Shown: positions 1-8,155, numbered from the stretch's first letter. The stretch is DNA of 36,135 nucleotides from Candidatus Bathyarchaeota archaeon (GCA_020351305.1 CP070730.1:1076310-1112444), one strand, 5' to 3'. The notes: generated by a model from the sequence alone, not told the origin. Program-made: numbers and translations.

Positions 1-428
1 ACTATCCCTGTCCTGCTGGGGGTTGCTTGCTTACCTACAAGGAATTTGCAGCGAAACTCAGAGATTTACTCAAACACAGGAGAAGAGTTAGCATTGAAGA
101 TATAAATTTGTTAAAAATTGGTAGGCACTTCCGATTTCATAAGAATAAAATAATCGTTGGGAGAGACGAAGCTGAAAATAAAAGACTAGAGAGCATGCAA
201 AGAAAAAGCGACTATATTTTTGAAGTTCCCAATTGCGGTAGTCCCATCACGCTGCTGCAAGGACCGAAAACAAAAGAGGCTGTGAAGTTAGCTGCTGCGT
301 TGACTCTTCGCTACTCTGATAACAACGAAGAAGAAGCACTGGTTAGGTTTGGCAGAGGAAAATTAGATAGAACAATCGTAGCTGCGACTATTGATCCTTC
401 TGATATCGAAAAACTAAGAATAAAGTGA
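1..428 (+). CDS. C-terminal part of a PP-loop RNA-thiolation-type protein (5' end outside window)
   Basis: The reading frame is open from the window edge (first whole codon at base 3) to TGA at 426-428, so this is the end of a longer gene rather than a 133-residue protein starting at TTG 27. The edge translates to YPCPAGGCLLT followed by GRHFR and a KIIVGR segment. I recall this pattern from archaeal proteins that join a ThiI/MnmA-like PP-loop thiouridylase domain to an NFACT-R-type (DUF814) RNA-binding tail. The Cys pair in PCPAGGC would be the sulfur-handling part and the basic C-terminal 100 residues the RNA-binding part. The gene is followed convergently by the AEC permease gene 32 bases on. 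Family placement is from memory of the motif and is moderate; the catalytic N-terminus is not visible. Confidence 0.55.
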   Translation, partial: YPCPAGGCLLTYKEFAAKLRDLLKHRRRVSIEDINLLKIGRHFRFHKNKIIVGRDEAENKRLESMQRKSDYIFEVPNCGSPITLLQGPKTKEAVKLAAALTLRYSDNNEEEALVRFGRGKLDRTIVAATIDPSDIEKLRIK

Positions 429-460
429 GATTTTTCCCTGCATGAATCGGCACTCTAGTT

Positions 461-1390
461 TTACAATAAAAGAAGCCAGAGATTCAGATACACAACAGCA
501 CCTAAAGAAGATATCAGGATTACAGAAGCGATTATCTCTTTATAAAAGTTGTAGCGCTCGCTAAGAATAATCATAGAAATGGCGATGGGCATGGAATGCA
601 TTAGGACCAATACTGAGCCTTTTACACCAGTTACATTGAGCAATCGAGTTATTAAAAGGGCTAAAGTTGGTAAGAACACTATTCTCAGCAAGCTCAATTC
701 GAAAGCTTTGAACATGTTAGTGTACTTTCTTCCATAGAAAAAAACCCCAAGCATGAAGATGGCCATAGTAGAAGTTGTGCTTCCTAGTAGATGCAGCGAG
801 TTTGAAATTGTGGTAGGAATTCTTAGCCCAAGAAGGGACAGCAGAATACCAGATGAAATCGATATGATTAATGGGTTTCTTGATAGTCTTCTTACAACTT
901 GCCTGATTCCTTCTCGTTTTGGGGATTCTTCGAGTTTATACAGCTCGAGGATTATAAGAGAGATAGGAACGCTAAAAATTGCAATAGAGGCTGCTGATAA
1001 CGTTGCCAAATGTTCTCCTTCCACAGGGTAAGCAAAAGTAGCGAATGGTATTCCGAAGAAAGCTACACTGCCAAAAATTGTACTTAGGATCAGAAGATAG
1101 AGGGTGTTTTTCCTTAACCTAATTAAGAAGTGAAAAATCAAAAAAATCATAAGAGCTAGAAAAATAGGGGCAATTCCTGCGAGTATAAAGGTGAGAATCT
1201 CTGAGCTAAATGTGACCTCAGCTATATTAACAAGGAATAGAGCAGGTAAAGCAAAATAATATACATAGGCACTGAATATTCGTTCATCACCTGATTTTAG
1301 AACCCCCAATTTTCTCGAAAGAACTCCCAATCCTATAAGGAGGAGAATAGGGAGCACAGTTTCAACGATTAATTGAGACAACCCCACCAC
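461..1390 (-). CDS. AEC-family (auxin efflux carrier-type) permease
   Basis: 309 residues, almost wholly hydrophobic, with about ten membrane segments arranged as two five-helix halves around a short charged loop (residues ~150-170, rich in E, K and R). The N-terminal pattern (VLPILLLIGLGVLSRKLGVL then YVYYFALPALF) is typical of the AEC/Membrane_trans family, which exports or imports small organic anions such as malate or malonate. The substrate cannot be told from sequence. The start is GTG at 1388-1390. A TATA-like box at 1413-1422 puts transcription start about 1392, so the message would be nearly leaderless. It stands alone and is convergent with the gene at the left edge. Confidence 0.85.
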   Translation of the reverse strand: MVGLSQLIVETVLPILLLIGLGVLSRKLGVLKSGDERIFSAYVYYFALPALFLVNIAEVTFSSEILTFILAGIAPIFLALMIFLIFHFLIRLRKNTLYLLILSTIFGSVAFFGIPFATFAYPVEGEHLATLSAASIAIFSVPISLIILELYKLEESPKREGIRQVVRRLSRNPLIISISSGILLSLLGLRIPTTISNSLHLLGSTTSTMAIFMLGVFFYGRKYTNMFKAFELSLLRIVFLPTLALLITRLLNVTGVKGSVLVLMHSMPIAISMIILSERYNFYKEIIASVILISSLGAVVYLNLWLLLL

Positions 1391-1412
1391 AATAACAAAG
1401 CGGTGGCAAACT

Positions 1413-1422
1413 GAATATTAAA
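1413..1422 (-). promoter_or_regulatory. Box A (TATA) promoter of the AEC permease gene
   Basis: Read on the minus strand this is TTTAATATTC. Its centre lies about 27 bases before the GTG start at 1390, the normal archaeal spacing to a transcription start, implying a leaderless or nearly leaderless transcript. Confidence 0.4.
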
Positions 1423-1506
1423 TGCCTCGATGCACACAGACCTTTTAATGGTTTCATAAATCCTGGGTTTAGTGCGCTGGTATAGAATCAGCCTCAACTT
1501 TGTTTG

Positions 1507-1557
1507 GATTCTGCTCAAATTTTGTCCAGAGTCTGTCTAATTTCCGTCCATTGTCCA
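1507..1557. repeat. Degenerate tandem array of 11-bp units (copy 1)
   Basis: Four full units and one partial unit in exact 11-base register, of the form RATTYYGTCYR (for example AATTTTGTCCA at 1518-1528 and ATTTCCGTCCA at 1540-1550), ending in TCCATTGTCC. A second array of the same unit, with the same TCCATTGYCC end, lies at 19160-19220. The period is close to one DNA helical turn and is not a multiple of three, so a protein-coding origin is unlikely. It sits in the 291-base gap between two minus-strand genes. Confidence 0.7.
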
Positions 1558-1681
1558 ACCGTGGGTAGGCAACCCCGCACCACGCAAAGCCCATGCCACA
1601 TAATTATGTCTAATAAGAATTGGGTTTTTTGAAAGGTTGCTACAATGCAAATATTTTCTTGCAAAGTTCAAGTGATAGAAT

Positions 1682-2929
1682 TTAGAAAAGAAGAGTTAGC
1701 AAAGCACCGGTTGTTAACGGTGTTGAAATATTATCACTAATTGGCAATGGTAACGATTCCATCAATATAGCCACAATAGCCCCGACAAAAGCTTGTAGGG
1801 GATGGAGAAAGATCGCAGCTCCGAGAAACGCAAAAGCGAGTCCAACCACGGATCCTTCTAAACTTTTGCCCTTATTAAAAGGAACAGGAGTCCTTCCGAA
1901 TAACTTGCCAAAGATGGATGCAGCGCTGTCTCCAAAAGAAACAATCGCTATTGATGCATAGTTTATTGGAGTTGGAAAAAGTAGAAGAGAAAGGGTGATT
2001 CCTAGCGCTAGGAATATAGGAGCTGTAGTAAATTCATAGCGTTCCGAGAAAGTGGCTGCCTTTAAAGTAATTGAAGAGACTATAGGGATGCTTCTGTTTT
2101 CCATTCTAGCGAGTTCAGACGCAGTGTATATGAGAGTTATTAATGATAGAACAAAAACAGCTTGGTAAATTCCGAGGCGGATAGCAATTACAATCACAAA
2201 GAAGCCACTAGCATGTATTGTTTCTCGAACCACTTCATTCTGCAATAAAGGCTCTTGCATATGCACAGGCGCTTTTTCAAGAATTGACACTAGTTCTAGC
2301 AGATTTTTCTTTATGATATAATCAGCCTTTCTAACAATCATAAAATCTGGGTTATATCCTATCTTCAAGGCTTCTGGGTAGAAAATCGAAGTATTGTTGC
2401 GATCATCAGCTACAATAACACAATCCTTTTTTGATATGTTCGCTTTGTTGAAGATTTTTTTCATTACTAATGCCTTGCCATTTTTCCTTATAACATCACC
2501 TTTGATATTGCCTGTCAAAATGCTCTTGTTAGTCTCCAATTCAAGTCCAAAAGCATAGTCAGCTTTCAGGCGAGTAGCAAGGCTCTCAACAATCACTTGA
2601 GGAAGCCCAGAGCTTATGAGAGCTGTCTTTAACCCTTTTTCTCTCAGCTTTATGAAGGTGGCTTCTACATGAGGAAGCAAGGACATTTTTCTGAAAATAT
2701 CTAACAATTCTTCTATGCTGAAATTCTGAAAAAGTTTGAATATTCTCTTGAGTGCTGATTCCAGAGAAAGGATGCCTATTTCGTAAAGAATACCAAAGAA
2801 AAGGAACTTAATGAACTGGGGAAAGCTTATAAATCGTCCTACCTCGAAGGCTAGATAACGGTTTTTAGGAAGCAACACTCCTTCAACGTCGAAAATTACG
2901 ATCTTTCTCCTTGGAGCCGATGTGCTCAT
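1682..2929 (-). CDS. HAD-family phosphatase fused to a dolichol/polyprenol kinase-like membrane domain
   Basis: 415 residues in two parts. Residues ~9-215 are a phosphoserine-phosphatase-like HAD domain: motif I DVEGV at 14-18 (Glu in place of the second Asp, as in the DIEGT of E1 enolase-phosphatases), motif II ISSG at 105-108 and a motif IV region ADDRNN near 174-179. Residues ~232-415 are a multi-helix membrane domain with the marks of the dolichol/phytol kinase and CDP-archaeol synthase-like superfamily: RETIHASG at 235-242, FGDSAASIFGKLFGR at 332-346, KSLEGS at 355-360 and a final DN..TPL pattern. The ATG at 2927-2929 is chosen over TTG 2980 because AAAAGGAG lies 7 bases before it and a TATA box near 2993-3003 puts transcription start downstream of 2980. 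The fusion suggests prenol phosphorylation coupled to dephosphorylation; that pairing is inference. Confidence 0.75.
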   Translation of the reverse strand: MSTSAPRRKIVIFDVEGVLLPKNRYLAFEVGRFISFPQFIKFLFFGILYEIGILSLESALKRIFKLFQNFSIEELLDIFRKMSLLPHVEATFIKLREKGLKTALISSGLPQVIVESLATRLKADYAFGLELETNKSILTGNIKGDVIRKNGKALVMKKIFNKANISKKDCVIVADDRNNTSIFYPEALKIGYNPDFMIVRKADYIIKKNLLELVSILEKAPVHMQEPLLQNEVVRETIHASGFFVIVIAIRLGIYQAVFVLSLITLIYTASELARMENRSIPIVSSITLKAATFSERYEFTTAPIFLALGITLSLLLFPTPINYASIAIVSFGDSAASIFGKLFGRTPVPFNKGKSLEGSVVGLAFAFLGAAIFLHPLQAFVGAIVAILMESLPLPISDNISTPLTTGALLTLLF

Positions 2930-2992
2930 GCCCTTTCTCCTTTTTTTCGCATTAATGGAAATCTTTTGGGTTTTTCCCAAACCACCTTTCAG

Positions 2993-3003
2993 GTATTATT
3001 TAA
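2993..3003 (-). promoter_or_regulatory. Box A promoter of the HAD-kinase fusion gene
   Basis: On the minus strand this reads TCTTAAATAAT. The predicted transcription start (~2972) falls inside the longest ORF, after TTG 2980, which favours the ATG at 2929 as the real start. Confidence 0.4.
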
Positions 3004-3159
3004 GAGTGCTTCATAGTATTCTCTGCACTCATAAAGGCGTTTGGATACTTCTTACGCGTGGAAATGCGTGTCATGCATCTATTCTAGTCTAGATAACGCA
3101 ATTTGTTGCGAGCACACATTGATGGCTAACATGACAGCATGCAACAGTAATCGGCAAAG

Positions 3160-3167
3160 TTTTAATG
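3160..3167 (+). promoter_or_regulatory. Box A promoter of the SRP RNA gene
   Basis: TTTTAATG, preceded by a purine-rich stretch (GGCAAAG) that could be the BRE. It is centred about 27 bases before the 5' helix of the SRP RNA at 3190/3191. Confidence 0.4.
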
Positions 3168-3190
3168 TTTGGATAAGACTATGAAGTTTG

Positions 3191-3525
3191 GGTGGCGGGT
3201 CTTAAGTGGGGGGCTAGGGGTCCTCTGAAAGGCTTGCCTCGACCGTAAATCCTCTATACGACGGACTGACAGCTGAGGTTGAGGTGTCTAAGAGCGTTAA
3301 GCTCCGCTTATCCCTGCAATGAACATCCGTCCCTTGGGGCTGGCGGTTGCGGAGCTGCCTCTGTAAGGAGACGGTTTCCGTATTCGCTAGGTGAATCTGG
3401 CCAGGCCCGGGAGGGAGCAACCTAAGTCTAGACGTTTAGCGCTCAAGGGGTTGCGGATATGAGACAAGGGTAACTGTGAGTTTAGTGAAAACTGGGCACC
3501 AAACCTCTGTGACCCACCACCTATC
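3191..3525 (+). ncRNA. ffs: Signal recognition particle RNA (archaeal 7S RNA)
   Basis: The helix 8 core is recognisable at 3391-3422: GTGAATCTGGCCAGGCCC, a GGGA tetraloop of the GNRA class, then GGGAGCAACC, the SRP54-binding element shared by archaeal and bacterial SRP RNAs. The two ends pair: GGTGGCGGGTC at 3191-3201 with GACCCACCACC at 3511-3521 (ten pairs, one C-A mismatch), as expected for the long helix 5/1 closure of archaeal 7S RNA. The length of about 330 nt fits. It works as the scaffold for SRP19 and SRP54 in co-translational targeting. Ends are estimated from pairing, plus or minus a few bases. The GC-rich composition stands out from the AT-rich flanks. Confidence 0.9.
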
Positions 3526-3576
3526 TTTATGGATGACCATTGAAACCCAACAAGCAGAGAAACGTTCAATTCGATG

Positions 3577-4518
3577 TTAAGTATCTAGGGTTTTAAGCAA
3601 CTCACACTCCTGACATGTTTCATTTACAGTTAATTCCCCACAATGTTTGCATTTCCCTAAACTTTCTAAGCTTACATAATCTTTCAAGGATTCCCTCAGT
3701 TTCTCTGCGGAACGATAGACCGTATATTTCAAGCCTGGGTGCTTCTCTTCCATCCTATTCAGCATAACTCGGACATCATTTCTTAATGCCCTACTTGCAT
3801 AAGGACAAGGAACACTCTGAAACTCTACATTCTTCAGATACGCGTACAAAGCCACCTCCCTTTCTAAAACCTCACAAAGCGGCTTTGTGCGGCACACAAA
3901 ACCAGCACGTCTTGAAGACGAGATAGGCCTACTTCTAACCATCCTCAACGGATCTCCATGCAAAATATTCAGCAAAACCGTCTGTGTTTCATCATCAAGA
4001 TTGTGTGCAGTCGCAAGCTTTGTCGCACCATATTCTCGTGCAACAGAATTTAGAGCACGGCGCCGCAGAACCCCACAGTAAGCACATGGTGTTAAGCCTG
4101 CACCATTAGTCTTTTCAAGCAATATTTGAGTAAGTTCATCCAATTCACACCCGAACAACTGCTTAAATGAAAGTGTAACATGCTCTACACCTAGCTTTCG
4201 ACAGCTTTCCTTGGTGATTCTTAATGCTTCATCCCTGTAACCATGGATACCTTCGTCGATTGTAACAGCAGTTAGCTCAGCCATTGGATATGATTTCTCA
4301 AGCTTAGTTAGAATGTGAAGGAGTGCCATGCTATCCTTTCCACCTGACACACCAACAGCGATGACATCGTCAAAGCGAAACATTTCAAAGTTAGATATGG
4401 TTGCTCTAACTTTATTCTCTATAGAACCACAAAAGCACCTATTACATAATTTTTCACCTGAATAAGGACGGGTGTAAATTGCGTCTCTATGTTTGCAGAT
4501 TGTACATGTTGATGACAT
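3577..4518 (-). CDS. TtuA/Ncs6 (CTU1)-family tRNA 2-thiouridine synthetase
   Basis: 313 residues. N-terminal zinc finger Cys5/Cys8/Cys25/Cys28, PP-loop ATP-pyrophosphatase motif SGGKDS at 58-63, PCAYC with Cys145 and Cys148 plus Cys238 in VPCPY (the three ligands of the catalytic 4Fe-4S cluster in TtuA), and a second C-terminal zinc finger Cys290/293/302/305. Proteins of this family adenylate a tRNA uridine and replace its oxygen with sulfur supplied by a ubiquitin-like carrier; the target is U54 in TtuA or wobble U34 in Ncs6/NcsA. Which site is used cannot be decided here. The ATG at 4516-4518 is only about 4 bases after the transcription start predicted from the TATA box, so it is probably leaderless. 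It stands alone, tail to tail with the SRP RNA. Confidence 0.9.
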   Translation of the reverse strand: MSSTCTICKHRDAIYTRPYSGEKLCNRCFCGSIENKVRATISNFEMFRFDDVIAVGVSGGKDSMALLHILTKLEKSYPMAELTAVTIDEGIHGYRDEALRITKESCRKLGVEHVTLSFKQLFGCELDELTQILLEKTNGAGLTPCAYCGVLRRRALNSVAREYGATKLATAHNLDDETQTVLLNILHGDPLRMVRSRPISSSRRAGFVCRTKPLCEVLEREVALYAYLKNVEFQSVPCPYASRALRNDVRVMLNRMEEKHPGLKYTVYRSAEKLRESLKDYVSLESLGKCKHCGELTVNETCQECELLKTLDT

Positions 4519-4543
4519 TAGTTTCGCATCACTCCATGCCCAG

Positions 4544-4554
4544 CATAATTAAAA
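4544..4554 (-). promoter_or_regulatory. Box A promoter of the TtuA-like gene
   Basis: TTTTAATTATG on the minus strand, centred about 31 bases before the ATG at 4518; this implies a very short or absent leader. Confidence 0.4.
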
Positions 4555-4727
4555 AAGTTGGACCTGTTTATACTCTCCTTTGGCCATAGAACCACTGAGG
4601 TTAATGCACACATGCAATATGAACTTTCTTTTTTGGTTTTCGTTGAAAGGGCTGAGTTGTCGTAAGAAGAAGGAAGGAGACACAACATTGCTTGACCTCG
4701 CTTTCGTTCATACTTAAGAATGAATAA

Positions 4728-4737
4728 AAATTATAAA
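4728..4737 (+). promoter_or_regulatory. Box A promoter of the small membrane protein gene
   Basis: AAATTATAAA, placing transcription start near 4760, ahead of the ATG at 4780 but after the ATG at 4720. Confidence 0.35.
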
Positions 4738-4779
4738 GTGAACGTGATAATTTCATATTATGATCTAATAAAGGTGTTC

Positions 4780-5205
4780 ATGTTGTTTCAGGTTGAAAGA
4801 AAACCGGTTGGGGACATTCTTGTGCAAGGCGGAGTAGCAATCACTGCTGGAATCATAATATTTGCCGCGTTGTTTCTGCCTTGGCTATCCACGGAATACA
4901 CCGCAATTTCTGGGATGACACATGCGGAAACCCAAGCAGCAGTTGTGATCCCCATGACTCTAATCCTCATAGCAACCTTGACTGTATTCGGAGGAATCAT
5001 ACATATTTTGGGATATGTAGTGGGCATACAGCTTGCAACTGTCATGTCTGCTGCAGCATTTTTCATTTCTGTCATGATAATAATCATTACTCTTGTCGGC
5101 GCAAACAGCTCTGGGGAACCTATACTTGATCGTCTAATCGGACCTTGGATAAGTACGGCTGGATCAATATTCGGGGCTATCAGCTCAAAACTTGAAAGGA
5201 AATAG
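4780..5205 (+). CDS. Small integral membrane protein of unknown function
   Basis: 141 residues with three or four membrane segments: residues ~10-35 (ILVQGGVAITAGIIIFAALF), ~52-82 and ~88-112, and a possible weak fourth near the C-terminus before a basic LERK tail. There are no catalytic motifs and I do not recognise the family. An upstream ATG at 4720 would add 20 residues, but a TATA-like box overlaps that stretch and AAAGGTG lies just before ATG 4780, so 4780 is preferred. The long antisense frame over this gene is a shadow. Confidence 0.65.
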   Translation: MLFQVERKPVGDILVQGGVAITAGIIIFAALFLPWLSTEYTAISGMTHAETQAAVVIPMTLILIATLTVFGGIIHILGYVVGIQLATVMSAAAFFISVMIIIITLVGANSSGEPILDRLIGPWISTAGSIFGAISSKLERK

Positions 5206-5310
5206 TACATCAACTTATTCGAAGAACCTCTACTATAATAACCCACGTGTGCATACCCCAGACCATTTTTTCAGGATGCATATCCTGATGTGTTTCAAAT
5301 TATATGCAAA

Positions 5311-5319
5311 TTTTAAATT
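5311..5319 (+). promoter_or_regulatory. Box A promoter of the 39-residue basic protein gene
   Basis: TTTTAAATT, centred about 35 bases before the ATG at 5350, giving an expected leader of about 9 bases that would contain the GGAG site. Confidence 0.35.
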
Positions 5320-5349
5320 GTATGCGGATTAGTTAGTATATGGAGACTT

Positions 5350-5469
5350 ATGAGTGGGAGCATGAGAGGCGAGGCCAGAGAGAAAAAACCTAAGCCTTTG
5401 ACTAAAAAGGAAAGAAAAGCCAAAAAGAAGAAGCGAAAGCTCGCAAGACTACAAAAACAAAGTGCTTAG
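5350..5469 (+). CDS. Tiny lysine/arginine-rich protein (39 residues)
   Basis: ATG at 5350 with GGAG 4 bases upstream, a TATA box at the right distance, and TAG at 5467-5469. About half of the 39 residues are Lys or Arg, with a KPLTKKERKAKKKKRK core and a short QKQSA tail, a composition typical of RNA- or ribosome-binding peptides. A second ATG at 5362 is preceded by GGGAG and could be used instead. The gene ends 10 bases from the convergent synthetase gene. No family is recognised; it is called on promoter, SD site and composition only. Confidence 0.5.
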   Translation: MSGSMRGEAREKKPKPLTKKERKAKKKKRKLARLQKQSA

Positions 5470-5479
5470 ACATCTGGAT

Positions 5480-8155
5480 TTAGGCTTTTAGGACCAGTGT
5501 TGCCTTAGTAGTCTCTTCATCTACAATCTCTATTTTAAAGCTTTTTTTCTTGCACAGGCGAAGCATCTTGACATTGTTAGACATAACATCTCCGCTAATT
5601 TCACTTAATTCCATGTCCTTACCGATTTTAATTATGTAATCCACAAGCTCAGACCCTAATCCAAGTCCTTGCCACTGATCTCCTACAACAACGGCAAACT
5701 CCCCAAGTTTCTTACCTGGCTGGCGTATGAGTCGAGCTATACCTATGATTTTTCTTGTTCTGCTTTTTCCTCGCTCTGCTATTATGGCGATTTCTCTGTT
5801 ATAATCTATATTGCAATACCTGGTTAAGATTTCATGGGACATTTTCTTAATTAGCTGGAAGAACCGGAAACGAATTGTTTCTTCGGAGAAGGACTGAAAT
5901 AACTTCTGTAATAGATCTTCATCTTCAGGTTTTATAGGACGAAGGGTAACAGGTGTGCCATCTTTAAGCTTCAACTGGGTCGTATATTTTCTGGGGTAAG
6001 GAGTGATTACAAGATGTTCATGGGGTCGGGTTTTTGTAGAAACTTTTTCTGTATCAATAATTATGCGAGTATCTACTGCTATAACACTAGTCTTGTCGAC
6101 TATCAAAGGATTGATATCAATTTCCTTTATTTCGGGAAAGTCTATTACAAGCTGAGAGAACTTCACCAGAGTCTCCTCGAGAAGCTTAAGATTTATATGT
6201 TGATAATCTGGGTCGGAAATGAGTTTGTATATGGCTGTCTTTTCCATTAATCTTCTTGCCAGCACCTGATTGAGTGGGGGAAATCCAGTGTTCACATCTC
6301 TTAGAACTTCAGTAGCTACTCCGCCCATTCCAAATGCAATTACAGATCCAAAATGCAAATCTTTCTTGGAGCCAATCAGCAGTTCATACCCTTTCTTCTT
6401 AACCATGGGTTGAAGTATTACTCCTTCAAATTTTGCTTGAGGTTCATGCGTTTTGACCCTTTGAGCTAAATCCTTAAAACATTTTTTTGTTTCTGTTGAT
6501 GAGCGTACATCCAAAATGATTCCATTAATCCGGGATTTATGAGATATTTGGGGAGAGAAAGCCTTCATCACCACAGGAAAGCCAATTTTTAAAGCAGCAT
6601 TAGCTGTTTCTGCAGGTGTTCTAGTGATCATCGACTTTATTGTTGGGATTTTGTATGCTTGGAGAAACTGCATTGCTTCTATTGGTGTCAACCTAGTGCG
6701 TCCTTCATCAAAGGCCTTGACTATAACTTTTCTGAGGAATGCCGGAATTGATAGCTTTATTGAAAGCTCTTCAGGGGTTTCATATAAGAGCTCCAAGTTC
6801 TGCGCGTAACTCCACATATACATGAAGGTGGAAACTGCTTGTTCAGGAGTTGTGAAAGCAGGGATGCCATTCTTACGCAAAATACTTCTAGCTCTCCAAC
6901 AGCCATCTTCGCCCATTAATGAAGTCAGGATAGGTTTCGTTGTTTTCTTAGAAAGCTCTGCAATTGCCTTTGCAGTATCTTCTGGATCCGAAGCACCTTG
7001 CGGGGTGTAGATAATTAAAAAGCCGTCACTGTTAGGATCTTTCAAACAGATTTCTAAAACCGCTTTAAATCTATCGGTAGTAGCTTCCTCTAGGATGTCG
7101 ATAGGGTTCATTTTGCTGCAATAGGAGGGCAATATTTCGTTCAATGCATGAATAGTCTCATTACTTAATGATGAGAGCTTTCCTCCACTTGCCATTAATG
7201 AATCTGTAGCCATAATTCCTGGTCCGCCGGCATTGGTTACGATCGTGAGCTTTGAACCTTTGGGGTTTGGTTGCATAGCAAGTGTTTCCGCGCAGTTGAA
7301 AAGGTCACTTATTGCCTTGACCCGAACTATCCCAGCGCGTCTAAAAGCAGCGTCATAAACAGCATCTTCCCCACACAAAGCACCCGTGTGACACAATGCT
7401 GCTTCCGCGCTTTCACGAAATCTTCCTGCTTTTACTACTACGATTGGCTTAGCCCGGGCAAAGCCTCTAGCTGCGCTCATGAATTTCCTTGCGCTCTTGA
7501 TGGATTCAATGTAGAGCACGATGCTTCTTGTCTGTGGATCAGTTCCGAAATAATCGATTAAATCTCCAAAATCTACATCCAACATAGAGCCGACTGAGAC
7601 TATTGAGCTGAACCCGATATGAGCTTCTGACGCCCAATCCAAAACTGAGGAGCACAGTGCGGCGCTCTGTGAGATGAAAGCAATTTTTCCTGATCTGGCT
7701 GCTTTGTTCGCAAATGTAGCGTTTAATTTGATGCATGGACGCATCACACCAAGGCAGTTTGGACCGATTATGCGCATATTATATTGGCCTTTTAGCTCAA
7801 TAATCTCCTTTTCAAGTTGTTTTCCCTCTTCCCCTGCCTCCCTGAATCCAGCTGAAATGATAATAACTCCTGGTATTCCAGCTCTTCCACACTCTGCAAT
7901 GATTTGGGGAACGGTGTGGGCAGGGGTTGCGACAATGCCAAGGTCTACTTGCCTTGGAATTTTCTCTACTGATGGGTAGGCAGCTATGCCTTGAACTATG
8001 GGTCTAAATGTGTTGACGGGGTAGACTGCTCCTTTATATCCAACCCCGACTAAATTTCGAATGAGCTTAGCGCCTACAGATTCTCCTCGGTCGCTTGCCC
8101 CAATAACCGCTATTCTCCTAGGATTAAAAATCTTATCGAGGTTTTCGACACCCAA
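5480..8155 (-). CDS. ADP-forming acyl-CoA (acetyl-CoA) synthetase, alpha-beta fusion with C-terminal GNAT domain
   Basis: 891 residues. Residues ~1-460 are the CoA-binding/ligase (alpha) part: Rossmann start RRIAVIGASDRGESVG, GPNCLG at 131-136 and HTGAL with His256, the histidine phosphorylated during catalysis. Residues ~480-715 are an ATP-grasp (beta) part. Residues ~735-891 form a GNAT acetyltransferase with the acetyl-CoA loop QWQGLGLGSELVD. The synthetase makes ATP and acetate from acetyl-CoA, ADP and phosphate. The same architecture occurs in bacterial Pat protein acetyltransferases, where the synthetase part is inactive; here His256 is kept, so it may be active. TTG 8155 lies about 6 bases after the transcription start predicted from the box at 8182-8191. 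It lies downstream of mtd and mer, linking C1 reduction to acetate and ATP. Confidence 0.85.
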   Translation of the reverse strand: MGVENLDKIFNPRRIAVIGASDRGESVGAKLIRNLVGVGYKGAVYPVNTFRPIVQGIAAYPSVEKIPRQVDLGIVATPAHTVPQIIAECGRAGIPGVIIISAGFREAGEEGKQLEKEIIELKGQYNMRIIGPNCLGVMRPCIKLNATFANKAARSGKIAFISQSAALCSSVLDWASEAHIGFSSIVSVGSMLDVDFGDLIDYFGTDPQTRSIVLYIESIKSARKFMSAARGFARAKPIVVVKAGRFRESAEAALCHTGALCGEDAVYDAAFRRAGIVRVKAISDLFNCAETLAMQPNPKGSKLTIVTNAGGPGIMATDSLMASGGKLSSLSNETIHALNEILPSYCSKMNPIDILEEATTDRFKAVLEICLKDPNSDGFLIIYTPQGASDPEDTAKAIAELSKKTTKPILTSLMGEDGCWRARSILRKNGIPAFTTPEQAVSTFMYMWSYAQNLELLYETPEELSIKLSIPAFLRKVIVKAFDEGRTRLTPIEAMQFLQAYKIPTIKSMITRTPAETANAALKIGFPVVMKAFSPQISHKSRINGIILDVRSSTETKKCFKDLAQRVKTHEPQAKFEGVILQPMVKKKGYELLIGSKKDLHFGSVIAFGMGGVATEVLRDVNTGFPPLNQVLARRLMEKTAIYKLISDPDYQHINLKLLEETLVKFSQLVIDFPEIKEIDINPLIVDKTSVIAVDTRIIIDTEKVSTKTRPHEHLVITPYPRKYTTQLKLKDGTPVTLRPIKPEDEDLLQKLFQSFSEETIRFRFFQLIKKMSHEILTRYCNIDYNREIAIIAERGKSRTRKIIGIARLIRQPGKKLGEFAVVVGDQWQGLGLGSELVDYIIKIGKDMELSEISGDVMSNNVKMLRLCKKKSFKIEIVDEETTKATLVLKA

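Noticed and set aside
1507-1557. Possible CRISPR array
   Set aside because: Units are 11 bases, contiguous and without spacers; no cas genes are present.
3214-3569. Two overlapping minus-strand open frames (68 and 60 residues)
   Set aside because: They lie antisense within the SRP RNA; the conserved helix 8 and paired ends explain the sequence.
4688-4717. Nine-residue upstream frame (TTG start) after GGAAGGAG
   Set aside because: It lies upstream of the TATA box used by the membrane protein gene, so it is probably not on that transcript.
4788-5246. 152-residue minus-strand open frame
   Set aside because: Antisense shadow of the membrane protein; it has no SD site or family match.
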